NCBI GenBank assembly: GCA_017395635.1
Contig: JAFQOE010000011.1
Span: 1-52,862 of the forward strand
Direction of reading: 5' to 3'
Source: Lachnospiraceae bacterium
GTDB lineage: Bacteria > Bacillota > Clostridia > Lachnospirales > Lachnospiraceae
Length of the DNA: 52,862 nt
In this document: in pieces, positions 1-8,566 of the stretch
Numbering within the stretch: the first letter of the stretch is position 1
How the letters are laid out: each line of letters begins with the position of its first letter
Program-made: the position numbers and the translations under genes
Notes under the pieces: generated by a model
Database searches by the model: none
Seen by the model: only the letters and a program-made list of their open reading frames with translations
What the model was told of the DNA's origin: nothing

Positions 1-144
1 AGCATTGAAGAACAAGGCTTTATGCCTCTTTACAGACGGACAAAGCTTACAGATATGCTTCACGATATAAGTGGTTTTAACACTGATTATCAATTCATTA
101 CCAAACGTAAGATGAAAGAAATTCAAAAAATTAGCAAAGGGTAG
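1..144 (+). pseudogene. 3' end of an IS1634-like transposase gene (partial)
   Basis: This is an open frame of 47 codons running in from the left edge and ending at TAG. The deduced tail, with RRTKLTDMLHDISGF followed by NTDYQFITKRKMKEI and a Lys-rich end, resembles the extreme C-terminus of IS1634/IS4-superfamily (DDE) transposases as I remember them. Only the C-terminal tail is visible, with no catalytic residues, so I cannot say whether the element is intact to the left. It is the only accepted plus-strand coding sequence in the window. It is followed after 33 bp by a bidirectional terminator-like hairpin. Family assignment is by recall of a short tail, so it is moderate to low in certainty. 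Confidence 0.5.
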
Positions 145-172
145 ATAAATTACTACATTGTAAAACGAAACC

Positions 173-220
173 AAAAATCGCTACAGTCCTTGATTTTAAA
201 GGCTTGTAGCGACTTTTTTG
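173..220. terminator. Bidirectional intrinsic terminator, or terminal inverted repeat of the IS
   Basis: TCGCTACA at 178-185 pairs with TGTAGCGA at 205-212. An inner CCTT/AAGG pair (188-191 with 199-202) extends the stem. Six T follow on the plus strand (214-219) and five T follow on the minus strand (complement of 173-177). It therefore could end both the transposase transcript and the opposing Fic transcript. Since it lies just outside the transposase stop it might instead mark the element's end; no target duplication can be judged from one side. Confidence 0.6.
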
Positions 221-318
221 TCTATCAAATTGTCAAAGATGGGATAATAACATATTGATTACAAGTCGTCAAGAGTTTTTTTCTTTTCTCTCTTAAATTC
301 TGCTTTTAATATGAATTC

Positions 319-1503
319 TCAAAAATAATCCAAATTAATATCATACAGCTTTCTATATCCATTCTTTGTTACTAACAATAGATCTTTCGGTAATAACGCT
401 ATATAATTGCGCACAGTCGAAACGCTTATATTGACAAATTCTGCACATTGATCCACTGTTAGTCCTTCCTCTCCAAATAATGAATTCTGCAACAATAAAA
501 AAAGCATCTCTATCATTTTTTCGTTTGTTATCTCTTCATTAATTTTTTCTGCATAATATGATAATTGCTCAATCTTATTGGTAAGAACACTATTTAAATG
601 TTCCATCGACTGTAAAACAAATCCAAGAAAAATAATAACAAATGGTGTAATATCTCCTTTATTTTTCCTATCATTTGTAATTTTAAATGTTTTATAATAG
701 GTGTCAATTTGCGTTTTAATTGTATACGATAAACTATACCCTACTAAAGGATGTAGTTCTTTCGATAATAAATAGCTACTGAGAAATCGATTCAATCTTC
801 CATTTCCATCATAAAAGGGATGAATATACCCAATAAAATAATGAACAACCGCAACGATAACCAAAGGATTAATTGCATCATCATTTAATATTTTAATACA
901 TTCATCCATATAGGATATGATGTTCTCTTCCGGAGTCACCCCATAATGTATAATTTGCAAATCTTTCCCCTGAACACTCACACTATCTTTTCTAAATATC
1001 ACTCCATCCGGTGCATTTCTTTCATCTTCTTCTAATACTTCCTGTAACACTAGTTCATCATAAATTTTTCTAACATCCTGACAAGAGGTGATTTTTACAT
1101 TGGATTCTTGCGATAACATAATATATTTTTGAACCAAACCTTGTAGTCTTTTCTTATCTTTTTTCTCTATCACAGTATTAATTAAATCTTTAATTTCTTT
1201 TCTAGTAGTATATACTCCTTCAATATCATTCGTTAATTCAATCTCGTCCACCAAACATTTTTTCATAAATTGGTCTAATGCAATTCCTTGAAGTGACCAA
1301 ACATTCTCACTTAACTTTTTATCTTCTTTGTATATATTGGTCAGTAATTGTATCAATTCTTTCGGATGCGTCAAAAAAGCTTCATTACCATATATAGAAA
1401 TCGGAATCCGAATCGTTTCTTCATGATTAAATCTATTATTATATAATTGCTCATATCCCGCTTTATCTTTATAAAACTGCTTAGAAAGTTGCAAATATTC
1501 CAT
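319..1503 (-). CDS. Fic-domain protein (class II-like), putative AMP transferase
   Basis: This 394-residue cytoplasmic protein has the Fic core motif HPFYDGNGRLNR at about residues 228-239, with the catalytic His and the Gly/Arg nucleotide-binding residues intact. At residues 91-96, TNDIEG fits the autoinhibitory pattern [S/T]xxxE[G/N]. Placed N-terminal to the Fic core, this defines class II Fic enzymes, which need no separate antitoxin. A C-terminal region near residues 345-380 (TVDQCAEFVNISVSTVRNYI) resembles a winged helix. Family knowledge: such enzymes usually transfer AMP to a protein hydroxyl; the target here is unknown. I chose ATG 1503 because AAAAAGGAGG precedes it with good spacing; an upstream in-frame ATG at 1524 lies before that site. 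The gene is solitary, between an IS remnant and the polC terminator, so it is probably a recent acquisition. Confidence 0.85.
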   Translation of the reverse strand: MEYLQLSKQFYKDKAGYEQLYNNRFNHEETIRIPISIYGNEAFLTHPKELIQLLTNIYKEDKKLSENVWSLQGIALDQFMKKCLVDEIELTNDIEGVYTTRKEIKDLINTVIEKKDKKRLQGLVQKYIMLSQESNVKITSCQDVRKIYDELVLQEVLEEDERNAPDGVIFRKDSVSVQGKDLQIIHYGVTPEENIISYMDECIKILNDDAINPLVIVAVVHYFIGYIHPFYDGNGRLNRFLSSYLLSKELHPLVGYSLSYTIKTQIDTYYKTFKITNDRKNKGDITPFVIIFLGFVLQSMEHLNSVLTNKIEQLSYYAEKINEEITNEKMIEMLFLLLQNSLFGEEGLTVDQCAEFVNISVSTVRNYIALLPKDLLLVTKNGYRKLYDINLDYF

Positions 1504-1526
1504 AAGTAACGCCTCCTTTTTCATAA

Positions 1527-1532
1527 AGTATA
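1527..1532 (-). promoter_or_regulatory. Extended -10 promoter of the Fic gene
   Basis: The minus strand reads TGG-TATACT, an extended -10 element, with no good -35 at 16-18 bp. The predicted start of transcription gives a 5' leader of only about 15-20 nt before the ATG at 1503. The region upstream is almost pure A+T. Confidence 0.5.
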
Positions 1533-1560
1533 CCACAATTTATTAAAAAAAGTATATTTA

Positions 1561-1609
1561 TTTATAATTTGTTATTAAATTTCATATTATTTTGATAACA
1601 AATTATAAA
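1561..1609. repeat. 17-bp imperfect inverted repeat upstream of the Fic promoter
   Basis: TTTATAATTTGTTATTA at 1561-1577 is matched by TGATAACAAATTATAAA at 1593-1609, with one mismatch across 17 bp and a 15-bp spacer. It sits about 30-80 bp upstream of the -10 of the Fic gene, where an activator or repressor dimer could bind. The low-complexity AT sequence makes chance symmetry likelier than usual. Confidence 0.4.
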
Positions 1610-1658
1610 AATTATATTTTTTATTATTATTTTTTACGTTAACTAACGTTAATTAACT

Positions 1659-1708
1659 AAAAATAGCACTTTGGCAATTAAACTGACTTAATAATTACCA
1701 AAATGCTA
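1659..1708 (-). terminator. Intrinsic terminator of the polC operon
   Basis: On the minus strand TAGCATTTTGGTAATTA (1708-1692) pairs with the arm at 1680-1664 over 17 positions, followed directly by five T (1663-1659). The two non-Watson-Crick positions are G-U pairs in the minus-strand RNA but A-C mismatches in a plus-strand RNA. The hairpin is therefore built for minus-strand transcripts, that is for the gene cluster ending with polC seven bases upstream. Confidence 0.8.
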
Positions 1709-1714
1709 CTCTTG

Positions 1715-4700
1715 TTAAAAATCAAATATACTCAACTGACTGCTCTCCGGCATGCCATCCAGAATGCCCAACGCACTCATCTTCTCAATGGTAGACTTAC
1801 CAATACCTGATCTTAATCTTAAATCTTCCTTCGATATAAATTTCGCCTCAGGGTCATCCTTGCGCAGCTCTTTTACCGCTTCCTTAATCTGAGATGCCGC
1901 TTTTCCGGCAACACCTTCCACCGAATCAAATGGTGGCATAATCTTACCGTCAATAATCAGACAGTTCACATCATCTGCCTGATAGATATCCAACGGCCAG
2001 AACTCAAAACCACGAGCATACATTTCCTGTGCCATACGCATTTCACGCAAAGAATCTTCTTCTGAACCAGAACGCTCATCCTTCGGTTTACTGGTAATCT
2101 CCTTCATATAGAATTCCAGCTTATCTCGCCCTCTACACATCGTTTCGTAATTGAATGCTTTCGCACGGATACTAAAGTATGCAGTATAATAAGCTAACGG
2201 ATAATTCACCTTGAACCACGCAATACGCCACGCCATCATAACGTAAGCTGCCGCATGTGCCTTCGGGAACATGTACTTAATCTGCTTACAGGACCATATA
2301 TACCAGTCTGGAACATTATTATCCAACATCGCCTGTTCCATATCCGGAGATAAGCCTTTACCCTTACGCACGCTCTCCATAATCTTAAATGCAAGACCAG
2401 GTTCCAATCCCATATGAATCAGATAAACCATAATATCATCTCGACAACAGATTGCGCCGGAAAGCTCTGTCTTACCTTCTGCAATCAGAGTCTGCGCATT
2501 ATTCAACCACACATCTGTACCATGTGACAAACCGGAAATACGCACCAAATCCGAAAAGTTCTTAGGTTTTGTATCCACCAACATCTGAATTACAAAATCC
2601 GTACCAAATTCCGGTACACCTAATGAACCTGTCTTGGTTCCACCAATATCTTCTGTTGTAATTCCTAACGCTTCCGGACTATGGAAAATGGACATAACCT
2701 TTTTATCATCCAAGGCTATGGTTTTTGCATCCACACCGGTAATATCCTCCAGACGACGAATAATCGTCGGATCATCGTGTCCTAGAATATCCAGCTTCAA
2801 AAGATTATGGTCAATGGAATGATACTCAAAATGCGTGGTAATAATACTAGTCTTGGTATCATTTGCCGGTTTTTGAATCGCTGTGAACTCATAGATTTCT
2901 CTATCACCCGGAACTACAACAATACCACCCGGATGCTGACCGGTGGTTCGTTTTACACCAACACATCCATTACCAATTCGCTTAAGTTCACATCTTCGCT
3001 TAACTACATCTCTTTCCTGATAATACTTATATACCAACTGCTCTGCAGTCTTCTCCGCAATGGTTCCAACGGTTCCTGCACGGAACGCATGTCCTTTACC
3101 AAACAATTTCTCCGTATAAGCATGTGCATTTGCCTGATACTCTCCTGAGAAGTTAAGGTCAATATCCGGTTCCTTATCTCCATAGAAACCTAAGAACGTT
3201 TCAAATGGTATATCGTGACCTTCTTTGTTCATTTTCGTTCCGCATTTCGGACAATCCATGTCCGGTAAGTCACAGCCGGATGTACCGGAATAACTTTTCA
3301 CCAAATCTGAATCAAAATCCACAAAGTAACAATTTGGACAGATATAATGAGCCGACAACGGATTAACCTCCGTAATACCGGACATGGTAGCAACAAAGGA
3401 AGAACCTACCGAACCTCTCGAACCAACCAGATAGCCATGGTCATTGGAATCCCACACAAGCTTCTGCGCAATAATATACATTACCGCGTATCCATTACCT
3501 ATAATGGATGTCAATTCTTTCTCTAATCGTGCAGTTACCTTTTCCGGCAAATCCGGTCCATATATCTCATGCGCCTTATTATAACAAATCTCGCGCAATG
3601 TCTTGTCCGAATCCGGAATAACAGGAGGACATTTATCAGGGCTGACCGGATAGATTTTCTCAATCATTCTGGCAATCAGATTGGTATTATCAATTACAAT
3701 CTCCTTTGCTTTGTCACTTCCCAAATATTCAAATTCCGCTAACATTTCTTCCGTGGTACGGAAATAAAGTGGCGGTTGGTCATCTGCATCCTTGAAGCCT
3801 TTGGATGCCATCAAAACTGCTCTATAAAGGCTATCTTCTGGGTCAAGAAAATGAACATCACAAGTCGCCACAACCGGCTTATTATAGATTTCTCCAAGTT
3901 TAACAATTCTACGATTCAGATTTTGCAAATCTTCATCTGTATTGACATTCGGAAAACGTTCCTCCCTCTTCATAAATGCATTATTGCCAATCGGTTGAAT
4001 TTCCAAATAATCATAAAAACGAACAATACGGTCAATCTCTTCTTCATCCGCATCTTCGACAATCGCATGGAATAACTCTCCTGCCTCACATGCCGAACCA
4101 AGAATCAAACCTTCACGATATTTGCTAATCAAGCTCTTAGGCATAATCGGACGCATATTAAAATATTCCACATGAGATGCAGAAATCAAACGATTCAAAT
4201 TTACACGACCAACTTCATTCTTAGCTAAAATAATTCCGTGATAACGCTTAGATTTCTTGATTGCATCTGGGTTGGTTTCACCCAATGTATTTAAGTCATC
4301 CACATTATAAACTTCCTTGTCCTTTAACATTTTTAGAAAACGCTTGAAAACCTCTGCCGTTGCAGCCGCATCATCCACTGCACGATGATGATTTTCCAAT
4401 TTGACACCCAAATGTTTACAGATGCGGTCCAAAGTAAATTTACCAAGTTCAGGACAGAGAATATGTCCTAATGTCATAGTATCCAAAACTGTATTCTCTA
4501 CTTTCCTTCCCATATCCTTGGCATATTTCTTGATAAATTTTGTATCAAATCCGGCATTGTGAGCAACCAAAACACTATCGCCCACAAACTCCAGAAATTC
4601 AGGTAATACGTTCTCGATTGTTTGTGCATCTAACACCATATCATCTGTAATGGATGTAAGCTTTGTAATATTATAAGGAATTGGTATCTCCGGATTCACA

Positions 4701-6220
4701 AATTTAGAAAAACTGCCTGCCACTTCGCCATTTACAATTTTCACAGCGCCAATCTCTATGATTTTGGACACCTTGGGATTAAAGCCTGTTGTTTCAATAT
4801 CAAATACGATAAAACTGTCATCCAAGCTCTGTCCCTGAGGACGGATAACAAAATCCTTTAAGTCATCTACAAAATAGCCTTCCACACCATATATAATTTT
4901 GAATGGATCATCCTTTTTAATACAGTGGTTTGCGACAGGGAATGCCTGCGCCACGCCGTGGTCTGTAATAGCAATAGCCGGATGTCCCCATTCTTTTGCA
5001 CGGGAAATAATAGCGCCAACATCCACCACGCTATCATTATCACTGTATACCGTATGCATATGTAACTCAACGCGTTTCTCCATAGAGTTGTCCACACGCT
5101 TTTCTGTAAAATCCGGAATTGGCTTAATTCCCGTAATAGAATTCAAGGTAACTTCTCTAACAAACGTATCATATGACGGAACACCTTTGATTTTGTAAAA
5201 GTTCTTTTTCTTGAAATCATCCTTTAACAAACTCCAGTCATCCTTTGTCACAAATATCTTACCCATAATGGAATCAGTAAAATCCGAAATAGCAAAACTA
5301 ATAATGAGTTTTTCTCCATTTTTCAATTCTTTTTCTTCAATATCAAATACTTTTCCACGAACCACACATTCGCCAGTAGCTTCCGATAAGTCAGAAATCG
5401 CAACCTCATTACCCTCCACATTACGTCCATATATCACTTCCGGATCATTGATTTTATTACGACTAAATGCAGACGAACGATTCCAATTATTTTCCTTTGG
5501 CTTTGTATTCACATCTGGTGTTTTAGAAGGAGCAGGCTTTATTTCCGAAGCTCCATTTGCTGTAGTTTTTGCCTTTTCTTCCCCACTCTTTGCCTGTTCA
5601 CCGGTAGAAGCTGCTTCACCATCCTGACCTTCACCCTCTTGTGTCTGCTGTTCCATAATATGTGCAATCTCTTGTTGAAGTCTATGTTCAGCAGCTTTTC
5701 GAATGGTATCCTTTTGCTCTTCCGTATACAGAAATCCTACCTGAATCTCAAAATCAAATCGCTGTCTGTATACTTCTTCCAAATAATGTTTAATATCCGC
5801 TGAACGTGTTCGTGCCAGAAAATTATCTACTAATGTAATGGAAATTACATTGCCATCGACAAACCATTCCGCTTTCTTTAAAAAACGACACAACACCGAA
5901 GACTCTACTGACAACTCAAATAACAAACTTTCTTTATAAACATCTGTCAAAGTTTTAATATTATACTGATTCGACAAATCATAGTGTTCCATTAATTTGA
6001 CGCGCATTTTATTCTGGAACACGAACTCACTTAAATCCATCTCTACCGTATAAATGTCCTCTTTCGAAATCAATATTTTACTATCTATATGAACTTTTAA
6101 TGTCTTTTCCGATTTCACCAAAACTGCATCCGTAACAATAACCTGTTCAAATAATTCCTTCACATCCTTTGCACAAGTAAAACCCGGAAATACATCAAAA
6201 AACTTCTTTATCTCAGCCAT
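1715..6220 (-). CDS. polC: DNA polymerase III PolC-type alpha subunit
   Basis: This 1501-residue Gram-positive replicase copies chromosomal DNA and proofreads its own product. Visible in order are: an N-terminal domain with a charged Gln/Glu/Ser/Pro linker (about 170-260); an OB-like region (about 280-370); a PHP domain starting at VELHMHTVYSDNDS (about 385), interrupted by an inserted DEDD 3'-5' exonuclease (FDIETTGFNP about 467; HHRAVDDAAATAEVF about 620); a zinc-binding pair CPNC...CPKCG (about 963-995); and palm/finger motifs including GSRGSVGSSFVATMSG and DIDLNFSGEYQ (about 1023). The length is typical for PolC. ATG 6220 is chosen because AAGGAG lies 10 nt upstream; an upstream ATG at 6259 has a poorer site. 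It is the last gene of the pyrH-to-polC operon, 109 bp after ispG. Confidence 0.97.
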   Translation of the reverse strand: MAEIKKFFDVFPGFTCAKDVKELFEQVIVTDAVLVKSEKTLKVHIDSKILISKEDIYTVEMDLSEFVFQNKMRVKLMEHYDLSNQYNIKTLTDVYKESLLFELSVESSVLCRFLKKAEWFVDGNVISITLVDNFLARTRSADIKHYLEEVYRQRFDFEIQVGFLYTEEQKDTIRKAAEHRLQQEIAHIMEQQTQEGEGQDGEAASTGEQAKSGEEKAKTTANGASEIKPAPSKTPDVNTKPKENNWNRSSAFSRNKINDPEVIYGRNVEGNEVAISDLSEATGECVVRGKVFDIEEKELKNGEKLIISFAISDFTDSIMGKIFVTKDDWSLLKDDFKKKNFYKIKGVPSYDTFVREVTLNSITGIKPIPDFTEKRVDNSMEKRVELHMHTVYSDNDSVVDVGAIISRAKEWGHPAIAITDHGVAQAFPVANHCIKKDDPFKIIYGVEGYFVDDLKDFVIRPQGQSLDDSFIVFDIETTGFNPKVSKIIEIGAVKIVNGEVAGSFSKFVNPEIPIPYNITKLTSITDDMVLDAQTIENVLPEFLEFVGDSVLVAHNAGFDTKFIKKYAKDMGRKVENTVLDTMTLGHILCPELGKFTLDRICKHLGVKLENHHRAVDDAAATAEVFKRFLKMLKDKEVYNVDDLNTLGETNPDAIKKSKRYHGIILAKNEVGRVNLNRLISASHVEYFNMRPIMPKSLISKYREGLILGSACEAGELFHAIVEDADEEEIDRIVRFYDYLEIQPIGNNAFMKREERFPNVNTDEDLQNLNRRIVKLGEIYNKPVVATCDVHFLDPEDSLYRAVLMASKGFKDADDQPPLYFRTTEEMLAEFEYLGSDKAKEIVIDNTNLIARMIEKIYPVSPDKCPPVIPDSDKTLREICYNKAHEIYGPDLPEKVTARLEKELTSIIGNGYAVMYIIAQKLVWDSNDHGYLVGSRGSVGSSFVATMSGITEVNPLSAHYICPNCYFVDFDSDLVKSYSGTSGCDLPDMDCPKCGTKMNKEGHDIPFETFLGFYGDKEPDIDLNFSGEYQANAHAYTEKLFGKGHAFRAGTVGTIAEKTAEQLVYKYYQERDVVKRRCELKRIGNGCVGVKRTTGQHPGGIVVVPGDREIYEFTAIQKPANDTKTSIITTHFEYHSIDHNLLKLDILGHDDPTIIRRLEDITGVDAKTIALDDKKVMSIFHSPEALGITTEDIGGTKTGSLGVPEFGTDFVIQMLVDTKPKNFSDLVRISGLSHGTDVWLNNAQTLIAEGKTELSGAICCRDDIMVYLIHMGLEPGLAFKIMESVRKGKGLSPDMEQAMLDNNVPDWYIWSCKQIKYMFPKAHAAAYVMMAWRIAWFKVNYPLAYYTAYFSIRAKAFNYETMCRGRDKLEFYMKEITSKPKDERSGSEEDSLREMRMAQEMYARGFEFWPLDIYQADDVNCLIIDGKIMPPFDSVEGVAGKAASQIKEAVKELRKDDPEAKFISKEDLRLRSGIGKSTIEKMSALGILDGMPESSQLSIFDF

Positions 6221-6329
6221 ATTGTATTCTCTCCTTACAAAGAAACTGCCGCGATTCATATATGCACGACAGTTCTTTCTTCCTGTTACATTTTAACTAC
6301 CAGACAACGGACACTAAAAAGCAACCTCT

Positions 6330-7385
6330 CTATTCTTTCCAATTCTTTAATTCTTCTTCTAAGGTCGATAATAATTCTGCTTCCGGAATCTTTTTAACGA
6401 TTTCGCCCTTCTTAATCAGAAGACCTTCACCATTCCCTCCGGCAATTCCGATATCAGCTTCCTTTGCTTCACCCGGACCATTGACTACACAACCCATAAC
6501 CGCAACTTTAATGTTCAAATGTTCATAATCAGCCACTAGATTCTCAACCTGATTGGCCAATCCAATCAAATCAATAGAAGTTCTGCCACAGGTTGGGCAG
6601 GAAACCACTTCAATACCACCAGTGCGAAGTCCTAATGTCTTCAATACAAGCTTAGCAGTCACAATTTCATTCACCGGATCACCTGTCAACGAAACTCGAA
6701 TGGTATCACCAATTCCCTGATTCAAAATGATGCCAAGACCTACAGATGACTTAACATTACCTCTTGTTAAAGTACCTGCTTCTGTAATACCAACATGCAA
6801 AGGATAATTGGTCTTTTGAGCAATCAACTCATGTGCTTTCACACACATCATTACATCCGAAGACTTGATACTAATTACAATATTGTCAAAGTTCAAATCC
6901 TCAAGAATTCGAACCTTGTCTAATGCACTCTCTACAATCCCTTGAGCCGTCACACCATTATATTTTGTAACCAGTTCTTTCTCTAAAGAACCACTATTCA
7001 CACCTACGCGAATAGGAACATTGTAAGTCTTTGCTGCTTCCACAACTTCGCGAATACGATCTTTCCCACCAATATTACCAGGATTAATACGAATCTTATC
7101 AGCACCATGTTCCATCGCCATAATTGCAAGCTTGTAATCAAAATGAATATCTGCCACTAACGGAATATGTATTTGTTTCTTAATATCCGCAAACGCCTTA
7201 GCCGCTGCTTCATTATTGGCAGTCGCACGAATAATGTCACAACCTGCTTTTTCCAGTTTCAAAATCTGATCTACTGTTGCATTTACATCTTCTGTTTTCG
7301 TATTGGTCATAGACTGGATTAGAATTGGATTTCCACCACCAATCACTCTATCCCCAATATGGATTACCTTCGTATGTTCTCTCAT
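6330..7385 (-). CDS. ispG: 4-hydroxy-3-methylbut-2-enyl diphosphate synthase (IspG/GcpE)
   Basis: This 351-residue iron-sulfur enzyme of the MEP isoprenoid pathway converts methylerythritol cyclodiphosphate to HMBPP. The N-terminal TIM-barrel starts REHTKVIHIGDRVIGGG. The cluster-binding C-terminal part has CPTCGRTSID (about residue 260) and MGCVVNGPGEAKEADIG (about 295), supplying three Cys and the conserved Glu. ATG 7385 lies 8 nt after GAGGAG; an in-frame GTG nine bases upstream overlaps that site and is rejected. The neighbours dxr (same pathway, two genes upstream) and uppS (a user of the product) make this a partial isoprenoid operon. It is the short bacterial form without the plant insert. 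Confidence 0.96.
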   Translation of the reverse strand: MREHTKVIHIGDRVIGGGNPILIQSMTNTKTEDVNATVDQILKLEKAGCDIIRATANNEAAAKAFADIKKQIHIPLVADIHFDYKLAIMAMEHGADKIRINPGNIGGKDRIREVVEAAKTYNVPIRVGVNSGSLEKELVTKYNGVTAQGIVESALDKVRILEDLNFDNIVISIKSSDVMMCVKAHELIAQKTNYPLHVGITEAGTLTRGNVKSSVGLGIILNQGIGDTIRVSLTGDPVNEIVTAKLVLKTLGLRTGGIEVVSCPTCGRTSIDLIGLANQVENLVADYEHLNIKVAVMGCVVNGPGEAKEADIGIAGGNGEGLLIKKGEIVKKIPEAELLSTLEEELKNWKE

Positions 7386-7504
7386 ACATATCACTCCTCT
7401 TAATATAACGAACCGTCGTACTATTAATAATTTCGGCTACTATCTACAAGCATCTCATTCGTTCCTAGTTATAACCTATTCTATACCGGTCACTCAAACC
7501 ATTT

Positions 7505-8566
7505 CTACTGAATAATCTCAAAAATATCCTGAAACATCACAACTACCATCAAACCAATCAACAAAACAAATCCTGCTGTATTAATCCAAGCTTCCTTCTC
7601 AGCCGGTAATTTTTTCTTGAAAATTGCTTCAAATAATAACAATACCGTTCTACCACCATCCAAAGCCGGCAACGGCAATAGATTCATTACACCTAAGTTA
7701 GCAGAAAGCATCACACAAAAGTTCATCATATTAAGAATAACATTCAATACTGCCAGCCCTGCATCACCTTCAGCGCTTTCTTTTGCCTGATCTATCGTAT
7801 CACTCATCATGGACACAATTCCAACCGGTCCTGATAAATTCTTAATTCCAAGCTTTCCGGTAATCAAATATTCCAAACTCAAAAAAGTTGTCTTAATATT
7901 ATAGCGCAATTCATACGCACTATACTTTAATGTATCCCATACATTACCTTTCACTCTTCCACCGGAATAGATTCCCATCAAATATCCACTATCCGTTTTT
8001 TCCGGTGTAAATGTGAACTCTTTTTCTTCACCATTGCGCTCTACTGTCAATGTAATTGGCTGACCCGTCTGATTAAACTTTGTATATACTAACACCTCAC
8101 GGAAATTATATATCGTATGACCGTTATATTCCGTAATCATATCACCAACTTCAACTCCTGCTTCTTTGGCTGGGCTACTTTCCGAAAAATTAGTAATAAC
8201 CGGAGAATCATAACCTATCACTGCCATCAGTACTATTGCAAGAACAAACGCAAGGATAAAATTGAAAATAGGACCCGCAATTACAACCGAAATTCTTGCC
8301 CATACCGACTTCGTGCTGAAAGAATTTTCATCTACAACATCTTCATCCTCTCCAAGCATCATACAATATCCACCCATAGGAATTGCCTTCAAAGAATACT
8401 TTGTCTCTGCCTTCGTAAAGGAAAAGAATGTTGGTCCCATTCCAATCGCAAATTCTTGTACATATATTCCATTTTTCTTTGCTAATAAAAAATGTCCTAA
8501 TTCATGAAAAAATACAATTGCACTAAACACAAGTAATGCAATTATCACATTAATCACTGTATTCAT
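7505..8566 (-). CDS. rseP: Site-2 protease, RseP/RasP family zinc metalloprotease
   Basis: This 353-residue polytopic membrane protease cuts substrates inside the bilayer. The family typically cleaves anti-sigma factors and remnant signal peptides. HELGH at residues 21-25 in the first membrane segment gives the zinc ligands and catalytic Glu. A PDZ domain follows at about 120-190 (AKEAGVEVGDMITEYNG), and NLLPLPALDGGR at about 297-308 brings the third zinc ligand. ATG 8566 overlaps the dxr stop as ATGA, a classic coupling arrangement; an in-frame GTG at 8575 would sit inside the binding site. Its substrates cannot be told from this window, since no anti-sigma gene is present. Confidence 0.95.
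   Translation of the reverse strand: MNTVINVIIALLVFSAIVFFHELGHFLLAKKNGIYVQEFAIGMGPTFFSFTKAETKYSLKAIPMGGYCMMLGEDEDVVDENSFSTKSVWARISVVIAGPIFNFILAFVLAIVLMAVIGYDSPVITNFSESSPAKEAGVEVGDMITEYNGHTIYNFREVLVYTKFNQTGQPITLTVERNGEEKEFTFTPEKTDSGYLMGIYSGGRVKGNVWDTLKYSAYELRYNIKTTFLSLEYLITGKLGIKNLSGPVGIVSMMSDTIDQAKESAEGDAGLAVLNVILNMMNFCVMLSANLGVMNLLPLPALDGGRTVLLLFEAIFKKKLPAEKEAWINTAGFVLLIGLMVVVMFQDIFEIIQ

Noticed and set aside
1635..1658. Direct repeat ACGTTAACTA / ACGTTAATTA near the polC terminator
   Set aside because: Two short, AT-rich copies only; I could not tell it from chance in this low-complexity region.
5211..5627. 138-codon plus-strand open frame opposite polC
   Set aside because: It mirrors the charged linker and OB region of PolC; there is no upstream site and no family signature.
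6221..6329. Separate promoter for polC in the gap after ispG
   Set aside because: I found no convincing -35/-10 pair; polC is taken as part of the upstream operon.
7386..7504. Promoter TTGAGT-18-TATAAC before ispG
   Set aside because: The spacing is long and both elements are imperfect; kept only as a weak possibility.
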